Source: Micavibrio sp. UBA2020 (GTDB lineage Bacteria; Pseudomonadota; Alphaproteobacteria; Micavibrionales; UBA2020). Taken from it: DNA of 13,703 bases. Numbering within the stretch: position 1 is the stretch's first letter; every line of letters starts with the position of its first letter. Where the stretch lies: the NCBI GenBank assembly GCA_002334985.1, contig DDBY01000213.1, positions 1 through 13,703 of the forward strand. The letters are read 5' to 3'. Position numbers and translations under genes: made by a program. This document shows positions 1 to 6,895 of the stretch, piece by piece. The notes below the pieces were generated by a model, which ran no database searches, had not been told where the DNA came from, and worked only from the letters and a program-made list of their open reading frames with translations.

Positions 1-1136
1 ACGTGACCCATGATGGTCACGACCGGCGGACGGTGAATGAGTTCGGCATCGCTGTCTTCTTCGCCGAGGATGTCGGATTCAACGTCGGATTCCGAAACGC
101 GTTTCAGCGAATGGCCGAATTCATGCACGATAAGCTCGGCGGTGTCGGCGTCGATGGTCTGGGTGGCGGTCGCCATGATGCCCATGCCCATCAGCTTTTT
201 CACGACATCGCCCACGCGCTCGGTCATACGGTTTGCAAGTTCCGAAACCGTGATAACTTCGGGGATGATGACTTCGCGGTATTGTTTGCTCTGCTGCTGC
301 TGCGATTGCATTTTCATGCGCATGCGTTCGCGCGCGCGGCGCTGCGCGGCGAGGGACGGGCTCTTGGAATCGCGGTCTTCGAAACCGTCGTTGAGAACCT
401 GCGAAACCGTCATTTTGGCGGTCGAGCGGCGGCGTTCCTGACCGTAACGCGACAGGGCGCCGCGCTTGCGGTTGATTTCTTCGGCAATCGACGGGGCATT
501 TTCGCGTCCGTCGCCACGGCCGTGGCCGTCGAACTTGCCGCGACCCGCACCGCGGCTTTCAGCGGCTTGTGCATCGGCGGGCGAGGCGACGCTCGGACGT
601 GCGGAAGAAGCATTGGAGGCGGCGGATTTGCGCGCATCCGCGTCGCGTTTGCGGCGGTCTTGTTCTTCCTGTTCGTTGATTTTGCGCAGTTTGGCCAATT
701 CCTGTTCGCGTGCCTGTTCGGCGGGCGATTTGGCGGGGGTTGCGGGCGCGGCGGCTTCGTCTGCCTTGGGCGCTTCTTCCTCTACCGGTTTGGATTTGAC
801 CACGACCTGCGTCTGGTATTGCGTTGCGGGCGTGTTGTCCTTGGGCGCGTGCTGCGCTTGTTGCAGCGCGCGCGTGCGGGCTTCGCGTTCCGCATCCGTC
901 AGGTGCAGGTCTTGATGTTCGTCCTGCTGGCGTGCCTGTTCGGCTTCGCGGCCGCGGCGTTTTTTCACCTCGACGGCAACCGGCTTGGCCGAACGGCCGA
1001 CCGCGACGTTCTGGCGCGCGGCGCCCGTCGAAACCGGAGCCTTCAGGCTGAGCGTACCCTTGCCGGCGCCCAGCGTCAGTTTGCCGGATTCCTTGGGTTG
1101 CTCTTTCTTGGGCTCTTTTTTGTCTTGTTCAGCCAT
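1..1136 (-). CDS. infB: Translation initiation factor IF-2, N-terminal part (partial, runs off left edge)
   Basis: IF-2 is the GTPase that brings initiator tRNA to the 30S subunit and promotes subunit joining. Only the first 378 codons are in the window. The visible part starts MAEQDKKEPKKE. It continues as a long charged, Ala/Gln/Arg-rich linker of low complexity (about residues 50-270), followed by the conserved IF2_N domain near the end (ITVSELANRMTERVGDVVKK, then MGIMATATQTIDADTAELI). The sequence breaks off in RPPVVTIMGHV, the start of the GTPase domain just before its P-loop (VDHGKT in the family). The start is ATG at 1134-1136, with an AGGAAGG ribosome binding site at 1149-1155. It follows nusA by 62 bp, so it is probably co-transcribed with rimP-nusA. 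The long extension before the G domain is normal for alphaproteobacterial IF-2. A large plus-strand open frame over this gene is a shadow of its codon bias. Confidence 0.96.
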   Translation of the reverse strand, partial: MAEQDKKEPKKEQPKESGKLTLGAGKGTLSLKAPVSTGAARQNVAVGRSAKPVAVEVKKRRGREAEQARQQDEHQDLHLTDAEREARTRALQQAQHAPKDNTPATQYQTQVVVKSKPVEEEAPKADEAAAPATPAKSPAEQAREQELAKLRKINEQEEQDRRKRDADARKSAASNASSARPSVASPADAQAAESRGAGRGKFDGHGRGDGRENAPSIAEEINRKRGALSRYGQERRRSTAKMTVSQVLNDGFEDRDSKSPSLAAQRRARERMRMKMQSQQQQSKQYREVIIPEVITVSELANRMTERVGDVVKKLMGMGIMATATQTIDADTAELIVHEFGHSLKRVSESDVESDILGEEDSDAELIHRPPVVTIMGH

Positions 1137-1148
1137 TGTCGTGTGTTG

Positions 1149-1155
1149 CCTTCCT
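1149..1155 (-). promoter_or_regulatory. infB ribosome binding site
   Basis: On the minus strand AGGAAGG lies 12 bases upstream of the infB ATG. It is a strong Shine-Dalgarno match in the short nusA-infB gap and fixes the infB start. It also argues for independent initiation rather than strict coupling to nusA. Confidence 0.75.
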
Positions 1156-1198
1156 GATGGATGTCAAAGTGTTGGGGCGCGCCGGTTACATGGCGGCG

Positions 1199-2731
1199 TT
1201 ACCCGTTGGCGGCTTCCGCAGCGGCTTGTTCTTCCTCTTCGGTGAACCAGCCGGCGCGTGCCGTCATGATGATGTTGTTGGCCTGGCTTTCGGTCAGGTT
1301 GTCCTGGCCGACGATGTCGCGCAGCTCGTCGCCTGCGAGGTCGCCGAGGTCGTCCAGCGTCTTGACGCCGTTGTTGCCAAGCGCAAGAACCATGTCCTGC
1401 GTCAGGCCGGCAACGCCGGTCAGCTCGCTGCTGATGCCCAGTTCCTTGGCCGTTTTTTCGAATTCGATTTTCTTGGCGGCAAGGAAGTTGGCGGCGCGGT
1501 TGTTCAGCTCGGCGGCGACGTCGCCGTCGAAGCCTTCGATACGCGCCAGTTCGTCAATCGAGGTTTCAACGATGTCTTCGATGGACGTGAAGCCTTCGAC
1601 AACCAGCAGGTGGGCGATAACTTCATCCACGTCCAGTGCTTCCATGAACAGCGAAGAGCGGGTCTTGAATTCGCTCTGGCGGCGTTCGCTTTCCTCGGCT
1701 TCGGTCATGATGTCGATGTTCCAGCCGGACAGCTGGGTGGCAAGGCGCACGTTCTGGCCGCGGCGGCCGATGGCCAGGCTGAGCTGGTCGTCGGGCACGA
1801 CAACGTCAAGGCGGTTGCTGTCTTCGTCAAGAACGACCTTGGTGACTTCAGCCGGGGCGAGGGCGTTGACCACGAAGGTCGCGACGTCCTGTGTCCAGGG
1901 AATGATGTCGATTTTCTCGCCTTGCAGTTCGCCAACGACGGCCTGCACGCGGCTGCCGCGCATACCAACGCAGGCGCCAACGGGGTCGATGGAGCTGTCG
2001 CGGGAAATAACGGCGATTTTGGCGCGCGAACCGGGGTCGCGGGCAACGGCTTTAATCTCGATAACGCCGTCGTAGATTTCCGGCACTTCCTGCTTGAACA
2101 GTTTGGCGAGGAAGTCGGGATGCGTGCGGCTGATGAAAATCTGCGGGCCGCGCTGTTCGCGGCGTACATCGAAGATGTAGGCGCGGACGCGGTCGCCGGT
2201 TTTGAAATGTTCGCGCGGCAGGGCATCCTGACGGCGCATGTAGCCTTCGCCGCGGCCAAGGTCGATGGTCACGTTGCCGTATTCGACACGTTTGACAACG
2301 CCGGAAACGATTTCGCCCACGCGGTCTTGGTATTCTTCGAACATGCGCTCGCGCTCGGCGTCACGCACTTTCTGGAAGATAACCTGTTTCGCGGTCTGCG
2401 CAGCGATACGGCCGAAATCGAGCGGCGGCAGTTTATCGACGATGAAACCGCCCAGTTCGATGTCTTTCTGGATTTTCTTCGCGTCCTTGACGAGGATGCA
2501 TTTGGCTTCGGATTCCGGATTTTCCGGGTCGAAGGCTTCGACAACTTCGCGGTAGCGGAACAGGGAGATATCGCCCGACTTGCGGTCGATGACGGCACGG
2601 ATATCGTGGTCATAGCCGTATTTGGAGCGGCCTGCTTTTTGAATGGCTTCTTCCATTGCCTGAATGACGACATCTTTGTCGATGTTTTTCTCGCGGGCAA
2701 CTGCATCGGCTACTTGAAGGAGTTCTTGCAT
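1199..2731 (-). CDS. nusA: Transcription termination/antitermination factor NusA
   Basis: NusA binds RNA polymerase and nascent RNA and modulates pausing, intrinsic termination and antitermination (including rRNA operons). The 510-residue product has the full proteobacterial layout. The N-terminal polymerase-binding domain covers about 1-125 (starts [15 protein letters not shown]). The S1 domain is about 137-202 ([20 protein letters not shown]). KH1 has its GxxG loop GMRG at 256-259, and KH2 has GRRG at 322-325. Two C-terminal acidic repeat (helix-hairpin-helix) units lie at about 365-420 and 440-495, ending in an acidic tail. Its length fits NusA proteins that carry the two AR repeats. The ATG at 2729-2731 has CAGGAA at 2739-2744 as ribosome binding site. 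It sits between rimP (56 bp upstream) and infB (62 bp downstream). The ylxR (DUF448) gene that usually separates nusA and infB is absent here. Confidence 0.97.
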   Translation of the reverse strand: MQELLQVADAVAREKNIDKDVVIQAMEEAIQKAGRSKYGYDHDIRAVIDRKSGDISLFRYREVVEAFDPENPESEAKCILVKDAKKIQKDIELGGFIVDKLPPLDFGRIAAQTAKQVIFQKVRDAERERMFEEYQDRVGEIVSGVVKRVEYGNVTIDLGRGEGYMRRQDALPREHFKTGDRVRAYIFDVRREQRGPQIFISRTHPDFLAKLFKQEVPEIYDGVIEIKAVARDPGSRAKIAVISRDSSIDPVGACVGMRGSRVQAVVGELQGEKIDIIPWTQDVATFVVNALAPAEVTKVVLDEDSNRLDVVVPDDQLSLAIGRRGQNVRLATQLSGWNIDIMTEAEESERRQSEFKTRSSLFMEALDVDEVIAHLLVVEGFTSIEDIVETSIDELARIEGFDGDVAAELNNRAANFLAAKKIEFEKTAKELGISSELTGVAGLTQDMVLALGNNGVKTLDDLGDLAGDELRDIVGQDNLTESQANNIIMTARAGWFTEEEEQAAAEAANG

Positions 2732-2787
2732 CGTCGTGTTCCTGTTTTTTGTCCTGTTACTCTGTTGTTTTCAACTTTGGCGGCGGG

Positions 2788-3489
2788 TTATTTGCTGCCT
2801 GTTTTCTTTTTGTTTTTCAGTTTGTTTTTCGGGTTTCGTTTCGGGTCGGGCGTTTTGTGTTTTGGCGCCTTGCCTTGCGGTTTGGCTTTTTTTGCCGGGG
2901 CGTCTTCGCTATCTTCGCTGTCGTCTTCTTCGAGGTCGAAGTCTTCATCCAGCTCTTCGCCCGCATCGAGGCGTTTTTTCTTGGAGTCTTTTTCCGCCTT
3001 CATCGCCGCGCGGATAAGCTCGTCCGTCAGAACCAGTTTCGCCTTGTCGAGGTCGGCGAAGGGCAGGCGCGCCATTTCGCCGCTTTCTTCTTCAAGAAGG
3101 ACCGTCTCGCCTTCAATGCCGCGCAGGATACCTTTGAACTTGCGCTGGCCGTTGATGGCGGCGTGCATTTCAATGCGCGCCTCGAAATCCGCATAGCGGT
3201 CGAAATCTTTCAGGCGCGTCAGCGGGCGGTCGATACCGGGGGAGCTGACTTCGAGGTTATAAGCCTCTTCAATCAAATTCTCGACGTCGAGCAGGGCGGA
3301 CACCGCCTGGCTCAGGCGCGAGCAATCGTCAATCAGCATCGTGCCGTCGGGGCGCTCCGCCATAATCTGCAACGTCGGGCGGGAGGAGCCGGCGCCAATC
3401 ATCAAAACGCGCACGAGTTCATACCCCATGCTTTGTGCCGTGGGGGCGATGGTGCGTTCGATTTTTTTAATCAGTGTGCCGTGTTCCAT
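2788..3489 (-). CDS. rimP: Ribosome maturation factor RimP, with long charged C-terminal tail
   Basis: RimP assists 30S subunit maturation in the cytoplasm. From the chosen start the product has 233 residues: MEHGTLIKKIERTIAPTAQS begins the N-terminal domain (about 1-85), the family signature VSSPGIDRPL is at 81-90, and the SH3-like C-terminal domain follows to about 160. After that comes a low-complexity tail not part of the core fold. It is acidic at about 177-197 (runs of D/E), then Lys/Pro-rich at 199-233, which makes the protein well over the usual 150-170 residues. The open frame could start 17 codons earlier (position 3540), but that start lies inside the leader hairpin. The ATG at 3487-3489 has a good GGAAGAG site at 3493-3499 and begins where family members begin. 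It is the first gene of the rimP-nusA-infB operon, with a promoter at 3570-3598. Confidence 0.94.
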   Translation of the reverse strand: MEHGTLIKKIERTIAPTAQSMGYELVRVLMIGAGSSRPTLQIMAERPDGTMLIDDCSRLSQAVSALLDVENLIEEAYNLEVSSPGIDRPLTRLKDFDRYADFEARIEMHAAINGQRKFKGILRGIEGETVLLEEESGEMARLPFADLDKAKLVLTDELIRAAMKAEKDSKKKRLDAGEELDEDFDLEEDDSEDSEDAPAKKAKPQGKAPKHKTPDPKRNPKNKLKNKKKTGSK

Positions 3490-3514
3490 GTTCTCTTCCG
3501 TCTTGGCCCTAAGC

Positions 3515-3546
3515 AAAAGGGCGGGCTCTTTCGAGCCCACCCTTTT
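3515..3546 (-). terminator. Leader hairpin of rimP operon, possible attenuator
   Basis: Read as minus-strand RNA, AAAAGGGUGGGCUC pairs with GAGCCCGCCCUUUU around a GAAA loop (GNRA type, loop 3529-3532). The 14-bp stem has one U·G wobble. The same sequence on the plus strand has a C/A mismatch at that place, so the structure is better formed in the minus-strand transcript. The stem ends in UUUU followed by GCUU, which resembles a weak intrinsic terminator. It lies between the predicted rimP promoter and the rimP start, so it may attenuate or stabilise the operon mRNA. It could also be a terminator for transcripts coming from the GNAT genes upstream. Function is inferred from structure only. 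Confidence 0.55.
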
Positions 3547-3569
3547 TATAATGCTTGGGATTTAGCAGT

Positions 3570-3598
3570 GTTATATGCCCGAAAGCCCCGTTTCGCAA
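3570..3598 (-). promoter_or_regulatory. Predicted sigma-70-type promoter of the rimP-nusA-infB operon
   Basis: On the minus strand, TTGCGA (3593-3598) and TATAAC (3570-3575) are separated by exactly 17 bases. TATAAC matches the -10 consensus in five of six positions. Transcription would start near 3563, giving a leader of about 70-75 nt that holds the strong hairpin at 3515-3546. Upstream of the -35 the DNA is A/T-rich and includes the palindrome at 3602-3617. Confidence 0.6.
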
Positions 3599-3601
3599 GC
3601 G

Positions 3602-3617
3602 GTTTTTGGCCAAAAAC
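3602..3617. repeat. Perfect 16-bp palindrome GTTTTTGGCCAAAAAC upstream of rimP promoter
   Basis: The two 8-base arms are exact reverse complements with no loop. It lies just upstream of the predicted -35 of rimP and 41 bp past the stop of the GNAT gene. It could be a regulator binding site, or part of a poor terminator for the GNAT transcript (no U-run follows on the minus strand). It may also be chance in an A/T-rich stretch. Confidence 0.4.
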
Positions 3618-3658
3618 GGGCTAAAATCCGAAAAATAAAGCCAAAAAATGCCTGATTT

Positions 3659-4123
3659 TTAAGGTTTCAGCCATTTATACATCAGCGGCTGGCCTGCGCT
3701 GCCCGTCATGCCCGGCCATTCCTGGTATCCGAGTCTTTCGTAAAAGCGGGAGGCGGGGTTGTCGCGGCGGGTTTCGTCTTCAAGGCTGATATAGGCCTTT
3801 TTGCCGTCCAGCCATTCGCGCTGCATGAAATCTTCGGCGTGGCGCATAAGTTCCTGGCCGATGCCTGCGCCGCGCGCGGATTTATCGACGGCCAACAGGC
3901 TGACGGACAGGCTGTTCATGAATTTGTGGCAACGGACGAGGCCAAGCAGCTGGCCATCGCGGGCGGCGGCGAAAATTTGCGTCAACCCGCCATGTTGTTC
4001 TTTCAGCTCCTGCCTGTTGCGGGCGGCAGGCACGTTGAACGCTTCGCACAGCAGATGCGCAGCCGCTTCCAGCTGGTGGTCTTTTATGGGCTCTATAAGC
4101 AGCGGGGTTGGGCTGTTTTTCAT
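3659..4123 (-). CDS. GNAT-family N-acetyltransferase (paralogue 1 of tandem pair)
   Basis: A single-domain GCN5-related acetyltransferase of 154 residues, which would move an acetyl group from acetyl-CoA to an amine. The pyrophosphate-binding motif A is seen as DKSARGAGIGQELMRHAE (RGAGIG at 84-89), and the C-terminal FYERLGY (127-133) is the usual motif B end. The substrate cannot be told. It is clearly a paralogue of the gene upstream: both share LMRH.E.FMQR.WLDGK near the middle and end in an LxYKxLKP motif. Its ATG overlaps the stop of that gene (ATGA at 4120-4123), so the two are translationally coupled. The pair lies between trmB and rimP, which are usually neighbours or close in this gene order, so it looks like a lineage-specific insertion. 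Confidence 0.85.
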   Translation of the reverse strand: MKNSPTPLLIEPIKDHQLEAAAHLLCEAFNVPAARNRQELKEQHGGLTQIFAAARDGQLLGLVRCHKFMNSLSVSLLAVDKSARGAGIGQELMRHAEDFMQREWLDGKKAYISLEDETRRDNPASRFYERLGYQEWPGMTGSAGQPLMYKWLKP

Positions 4124-4602
4124 GGTGCGGGCGGCTGCGGTTTCAGGGTTTTATAGAGCAGGGGCATGCCGCTTTGGCTCATGCCGAACCATTCCTTGTA
4201 GCCCATGTTTTCGTAGTAGCGGGACATGTTGTTGCCGCGCTTGGTCAGGTCTTCGATAAGCACGTCTTTTTCTTTGCCGTCCAGCCAGTGGCGCTGCATG
4301 AATTTTTCGGTGTGTCGCATCAGGCTGGCACCGACGCCGTGTTTGCGGTGTTCCTGCTCGACGGCCAGAAGCTCGATGGTCAGGGTGCTGGCGGTGGCGG
4401 GGCCTTTGCGCTCGCATATCGCAACGCCGATAACGGCATCTTTGCGCGTGGCGACGAAGGCCTGCATCAGATGCCCCTTGGCGGGGATATCTGCCAGCTG
4501 CTGTTCAGTATGAAAGGCAGACGAATTGAACGCGCGCGCCAGTACCAGCGCGGCGGCGGGAATATCCTTTTCAGTCATCGGTCTGATGAACAGCGGTTCC
4601 AT
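4120..4602 (-). CDS. GNAT-family N-acetyltransferase (paralogue 2 of tandem pair)
   Basis: A 160-residue GNAT acetyltransferase of unknown substrate. It starts MEPLFIRPMTEKDIPAAALV, typical of the first beta-strand and helix of the fold. Motif A is VEQEHRKHGVGASLMRHTE (RKHGVG at 86-91), and YYENMGY (129-135) is the C-terminal motif. It shares most of its C-terminal half with the downstream gene, which points to tandem duplication. The ATG at 4600-4602 has AAGG a few bases upstream. A later in-frame Met at residue 9 is less likely, because it would cut off the first strand. A near-consensus promoter (4632-4661) lies directly upstream, so the pair can be transcribed apart from metK-trmB. Confidence 0.85.
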   Translation of the reverse strand: MEPLFIRPMTEKDIPAAALVLARAFNSSAFHTEQQLADIPAKGHLMQAFVATRKDAVIGVAICERKGPATASTLTIELLAVEQEHRKHGVGASLMRHTEKFMQRHWLDGKEKDVLIEDLTKRGNNMSRYYENMGYKEWFGMSQSGMPLLYKTLKPQPPAP

Positions 4603-4631
4603 ATCTGCCTTGTTTTTATTGGGGTTTTTAT

Positions 4632-4661
4632 TTTATACCCAAAAAAGACAGGTTATGTCAA
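4632..4661 (-). promoter_or_regulatory. Predicted promoter of the GNAT pair, overlapping the trmB stop codon
   Basis: On the minus strand a perfect -35 hexamer TTGACA (4656-4661) overlaps the trmB stop TGA. Eighteen bases further is TATAAA (4632-4637), with five of six matches to the -10 consensus. Expected transcription start is near 4625, giving a short leader before the ATG at 4602. A run of six T residues lies between the hexamers, after a 4-bp GACA/TGTC stem. As a terminator for trmB that would be very weak. Confidence 0.6.
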
Positions 4662-5362
4662 CCCTTGCGGGTAAAGTTCAGGAACACAGTGGGGCGTCCG
4701 GCCTTTAAACCCTTGTTTTGAAACTTGGTTTCCGGCAGGTCGGCGGGGCGGGTCTGCCAGTCGGCGGCGCATTTGGCCTGCCATTCAAACCCGGGATGCG
4801 CACATGTTTTTTCAACCAGCCATTCGGCAAGGTCGGGGTGGTCTGTCGCCATGCGGAATTCGGCACCGGGTTTCAAAAGCGCATGCAGCTTGTCCAGCAT
4901 CTCGGTCTGGATAAAGCGCCGTTTGTGGTGGCGTTTTTTCGGCCACGGGTCTGCGTTGATGATGAAAAGCCTGTCCAGCGATTGCGCAGGCAGGCGCGAG
5001 AGCAGCAGCCGCGCATCATCCGGCCAGATGCGCACGTTCTTGAGGCCATGTTCGCCGATTTGCATACACAGCGCGGCGATGCCGTTGATGAAGGGCTCGC
5101 AGCCGATAAAGCCGACATCGGGATTGTTTTTTGCATGCCACGCCAGATGTTCGCCATGGCCGAATCCGATTTCCATCCAGACCTGTTTGACTGGCGCATC
5201 GAAAAAAGACGCAGGCTCAACCGGCGCATCGCCTGCGGGCAGGGCAAGCGTGACCGCAGGCAGGATGCCTTCGTAGGCACCCTGCTGCTGCGTACGCAAT
5301 TTCTTGCCCTTGCGCCGGCCATAAAACTGGCGCTTCTGGGCGGGCTTTGCGGCGTCGGTCAT
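4658..5362 (-). CDS. trmB: tRNA (guanine-N7-)-methyltransferase TrmB
   Basis: TrmB uses S-adenosylmethionine to methylate G46 in the variable loop of tRNAs. The 234-residue product is full length for the family. A basic N-terminus (QFYGRRKGKKLR) is followed by the SAM-binding motif EIGFGHGEHL (64-73), the acidic GCEP (87-90), and the family signature DPWPKKRHHKRR (138-149). TKFQNKG (212-218) matches the conserved C-terminal T-[KR]-[FY]-E-type motif. The residue before the signature Asp is Ala where Pro is common, a minor variation. The start ATG at 5360-5362 has only a weak ribosome binding site, in keeping with coupling to metK, which ends 25 bp upstream. MetK makes the methyl donor that TrmB uses. 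Confidence 0.95.
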   Translation of the reverse strand: MTDAAKPAQKRQFYGRRKGKKLRTQQQGAYEGILPAVTLALPAGDAPVEPASFFDAPVKQVWMEIGFGHGEHLAWHAKNNPDVGFIGCEPFINGIAALCMQIGEHGLKNVRIWPDDARLLLSRLPAQSLDRLFIINADPWPKKRHHKRRFIQTEMLDKLHALLKPGAEFRMATDHPDLAEWLVEKTCAHPGFEWQAKCAADWQTRPADLPETKFQNKGLKAGRPTVFLNFTRKG

Positions 5363-5387
5363 GATAACGGCGTATCCGCGGAAGTGA

Positions 5388-6617
5388 TTAGCGTTTGAAA
5401 TCGGCCACGCGGACGTTGTCGCTCAGCTCCGCGTCTTTGTATTTCTTGGAGCTGATTTCGTTTTTCAACGCTTCAACGAGGTCGAGTTTTTCCCATGTGA
5501 AGCCGCCGTCTGCTTCCGCTGCGCGGCCGAAGTGGCCGTAGGCGGCAGTGCGGGCATAGATGGGCTTGTTGAGGTTCAGACGCTCGCGGATGGCGCGGGG
5601 ACGGAAATCCGCCGTTGCCTGCAGGGCAAGAGACAGCGCCGCGTCGTCATAGCGGCCCGTGCCATGCGTGTTCACGAAAATCGAAATCGGGTGCGATACG
5701 CCGATGGCATAGGACAGCTGGATGGTGCAGCGGTCGGCAAGGCCTGCGGCCACGATGTTTTTCGCGGCATGACGCGCGGCATAAGCGGCCGAGCGGTCAA
5801 CCTTCGTCGGGTCTTTGCCGGAGAAAGCGCCGCCACCGTGCGGGGCTGCGCCGCCGTAGGTATCGACGATGATTTTACGGCCGGTCAGGCCGCAGTCGCC
5901 ATCGGGGCCGCCGATGACAAAACGACCCGTCGGGTTGACGTAGAACTGGCTTTCATCGCACATCCAGCCTTCGGGCAGGATGTTGGTGACGTGGGGGCGT
6001 ACCATTTCGCGAACCTCTTCGGTCGAAAGGCTGGCGTCGTGCTGCGTCGAGACAACAACAGACGTTGCGCGCACAGGTTTGCCGTTCACATACTCAAGGC
6101 TGACCTGGCTTTTCGCATCGGGCCCGAGTTTGTAAAGCGCGCCGCTGTGGCGGGCTTCGGCCAGCGATTTCAGGATAGCGTGCGAATAGTGGATGGCGGC
6201 CGGCATAAACTGGTCGGTTTCGCGGCAGGCGTAGCCGAACATGATGCCCTGGTCGCCGGCGCCTTCATCCTTGTCGCCTGCGGCGTCAACGCCCTGTGCG
6301 ATGTCGGCGGATTGCGCATGCAGGCGCACATCGACCTTGATTTTTTCCCAATGGAATTCTTCCTGCTTGTAGCCGATATCGCGCACCGCGTGGCGGGCGA
6401 TGGTTTCAATCACGTCCGGCGTGATGGAAGCGGGGCCGCGCGTTTCACCGGCGATGCACAGGAAACCCGTGGTGGCCAGACATTCAGCAGCGACGCGCGC
6501 GTGGGGGTCTGCATTCAGATAGGCATCGACGATTGCGTCGGAAACGCGGTCGCAGACTTTATCCGGATGTCCCTCGCCAACGGATTCACTGGTGAAGATA
6601 TATTTTTGGTCAGCCAT
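5388..6617 (-). CDS. metK: S-adenosylmethionine synthetase (methionine adenosyltransferase)
   Basis: MetK makes S-adenosylmethionine from methionine and ATP, releasing phosphate and pyrophosphate; it is cytosolic and normally tetrameric. The 409-residue product shows the N-terminal [12 protein letters not shown] (ATP/Mg binding, GHPDK at 16-20), signature 1 [16 protein letters not shown] (119-134) and signature 2 [19 protein letters not shown] (261-279). It is somewhat longer than the E. coli enzyme, as in other alphaproteobacteria. The open frame extends ten codons further to 6647. However, ATG 6615-6617 has AGGAAA at 6623-6628, and the predicted transcription start (about 6651) leaves almost no leader for the earlier ATG. 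The 34-nt leader leaves no room for a SAM riboswitch. It is transcribed away from the plus-strand adhesin gene. Confidence 0.96.
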   Translation of the reverse strand: MADQKYIFTSESVGEGHPDKVCDRVSDAIVDAYLNADPHARVAAECLATTGFLCIAGETRGPASITPDVIETIARHAVRDIGYKQEEFHWEKIKVDVRLHAQSADIAQGVDAAGDKDEGAGDQGIMFGYACRETDQFMPAAIHYSHAILKSLAEARHSGALYKLGPDAKSQVSLEYVNGKPVRATSVVVSTQHDASLSTEEVREMVRPHVTNILPEGWMCDESQFYVNPTGRFVIGGPDGDCGLTGRKIIVDTYGGAAPHGGGAFSGKDPTKVDRSAAYAARHAAKNIVAAGLADRCTIQLSYAIGVSHPISIFVNTHGTGRYDDAALSLALQATADFRPRAIRERLNLNKPIYARTAAYGHFGRAAEADGGFTWEKLDLVEALKNEISSKKYKDAELSDNVRVADFKR

Positions 6618-6622
6618 GGTTT

Positions 6623-6628
6623 TTTCCT
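6623..6628 (-). promoter_or_regulatory. metK ribosome binding site, decides the start
   Basis: Minus-strand AGGAAA sits 5 bases upstream of the ATG at 6617, within GCAGGAAAAAACC. The in-frame ATG at 6647 has no comparable site. This favours the 409-residue form beginning [16 protein letters not shown]. Confidence 0.65.
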
Positions 6629-6657
6629 GCTTATTTATGTTTGTCATACTTGTTCTT

Positions 6658-6686
6658 TTTATACGTCACGCTTTTACCCCCCTCAA
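6658..6686 (-). promoter_or_regulatory. Predicted metK-trmB promoter
   Basis: On the minus strand TTGAGG (6681-6686) and TATAAA (6658-6663) are separated by exactly 17 bases, with four and five of six matches to the sigma-70 hexamers. Transcription would begin near 6651, about 34 nt before the metK ATG. The remaining upstream DNA to 6780 is G/C- and A-tract-rich with no further motif that I can name. Confidence 0.55.
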
Positions 6687-6810
6687 TCGTTAAATCCTGC
6701 GGCGCAAAAAAAGGCGGGGGCGGGGCGAAAGAAGATTTCAAAAATCAGCGGCGGCGCCAATTTTTGTTTAACGTAACTTTTCTTGAACGGTTTTTCGTAT
6801 CATATTCACA

Positions 6811-6840
6811 TTGACGCATACGAATGTATGGACGTAGTAT
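6811..6840 (+). promoter_or_regulatory. Predicted promoter of the inverse-autotransporter gene
   Basis: TTGACG (6811-6816, five of six matches) and TAGTAT (6835-6840, four of six) are separated by 18 bases. The spacer is largely filled by the palindrome at 6817-6830, a classic arrangement for a repressible promoter. Expected transcription start is about 6847, leaving a leader of roughly 50 nt that contains a small hairpin (6863-6877) before the ribosome binding site AAGG (6881-6884). Confidence 0.5.
6817..6830. promoter_or_regulatory. Candidate operator A (palindrome CATACGAATGTATG) in adhesin promoter
   Basis: CATAC and GTATG are perfect 5-base inverted arms around GAAT. The site starts at the base right after the -35 hexamer and ends 4 bases before the -10. 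A near copy, CATACGGATGTATT, is found at 9930-9943 beside the promoter of the HTH regulator gene (12 of 14 bases equal). The position and the match suggest it is the binding site of that regulator. Confidence 0.5.
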
Positions 6841-6862
6841 GGAGCTAAGTGATTTAAATACC

Positions 6863-6877
6863 GCACTTTTTTAGTGC
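6863..6877 (+). other. Small leader hairpin before the adhesin ribosome binding site
   Basis: GCACT and AGTGC pair as a 5-bp stem around a TTTTT loop, 3 bases before AAGG. It could tune translation initiation or mRNA stability. No U-run follows, so it is not a terminator. A short stem like this may be chance. Confidence 0.3.
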
Positions 6878-6895
6878 CATAAGGTTTTTTTGACG

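Noticed and set aside
1136..3196. A 686-codon plus-strand open frame across nusA and rimP (and a similar one at 3-1157 over infB)
   Set aside because: They lie antisense to genes of certain identity, show low-complexity translations without any family motif, and arise from codon bias of the minus-strand genes.
4640..4661. GACA/TGTC stem plus six T as a trmB terminator
   Set aside because: A 4-bp stem with two G/C pairs is too weak, and the same bases make a better promoter for the GNAT pair.
6618..6651. A SAM riboswitch before metK
   Set aside because: The predicted leader is about 34 nt and shows no paired structure of SAM-II or SAM/SAH type.
5532..6776. A 414-codon plus-strand open frame opposite metK
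   Set aside because: It is the antisense shadow of metK; its translation shows no domain and it crosses the metK promoter.
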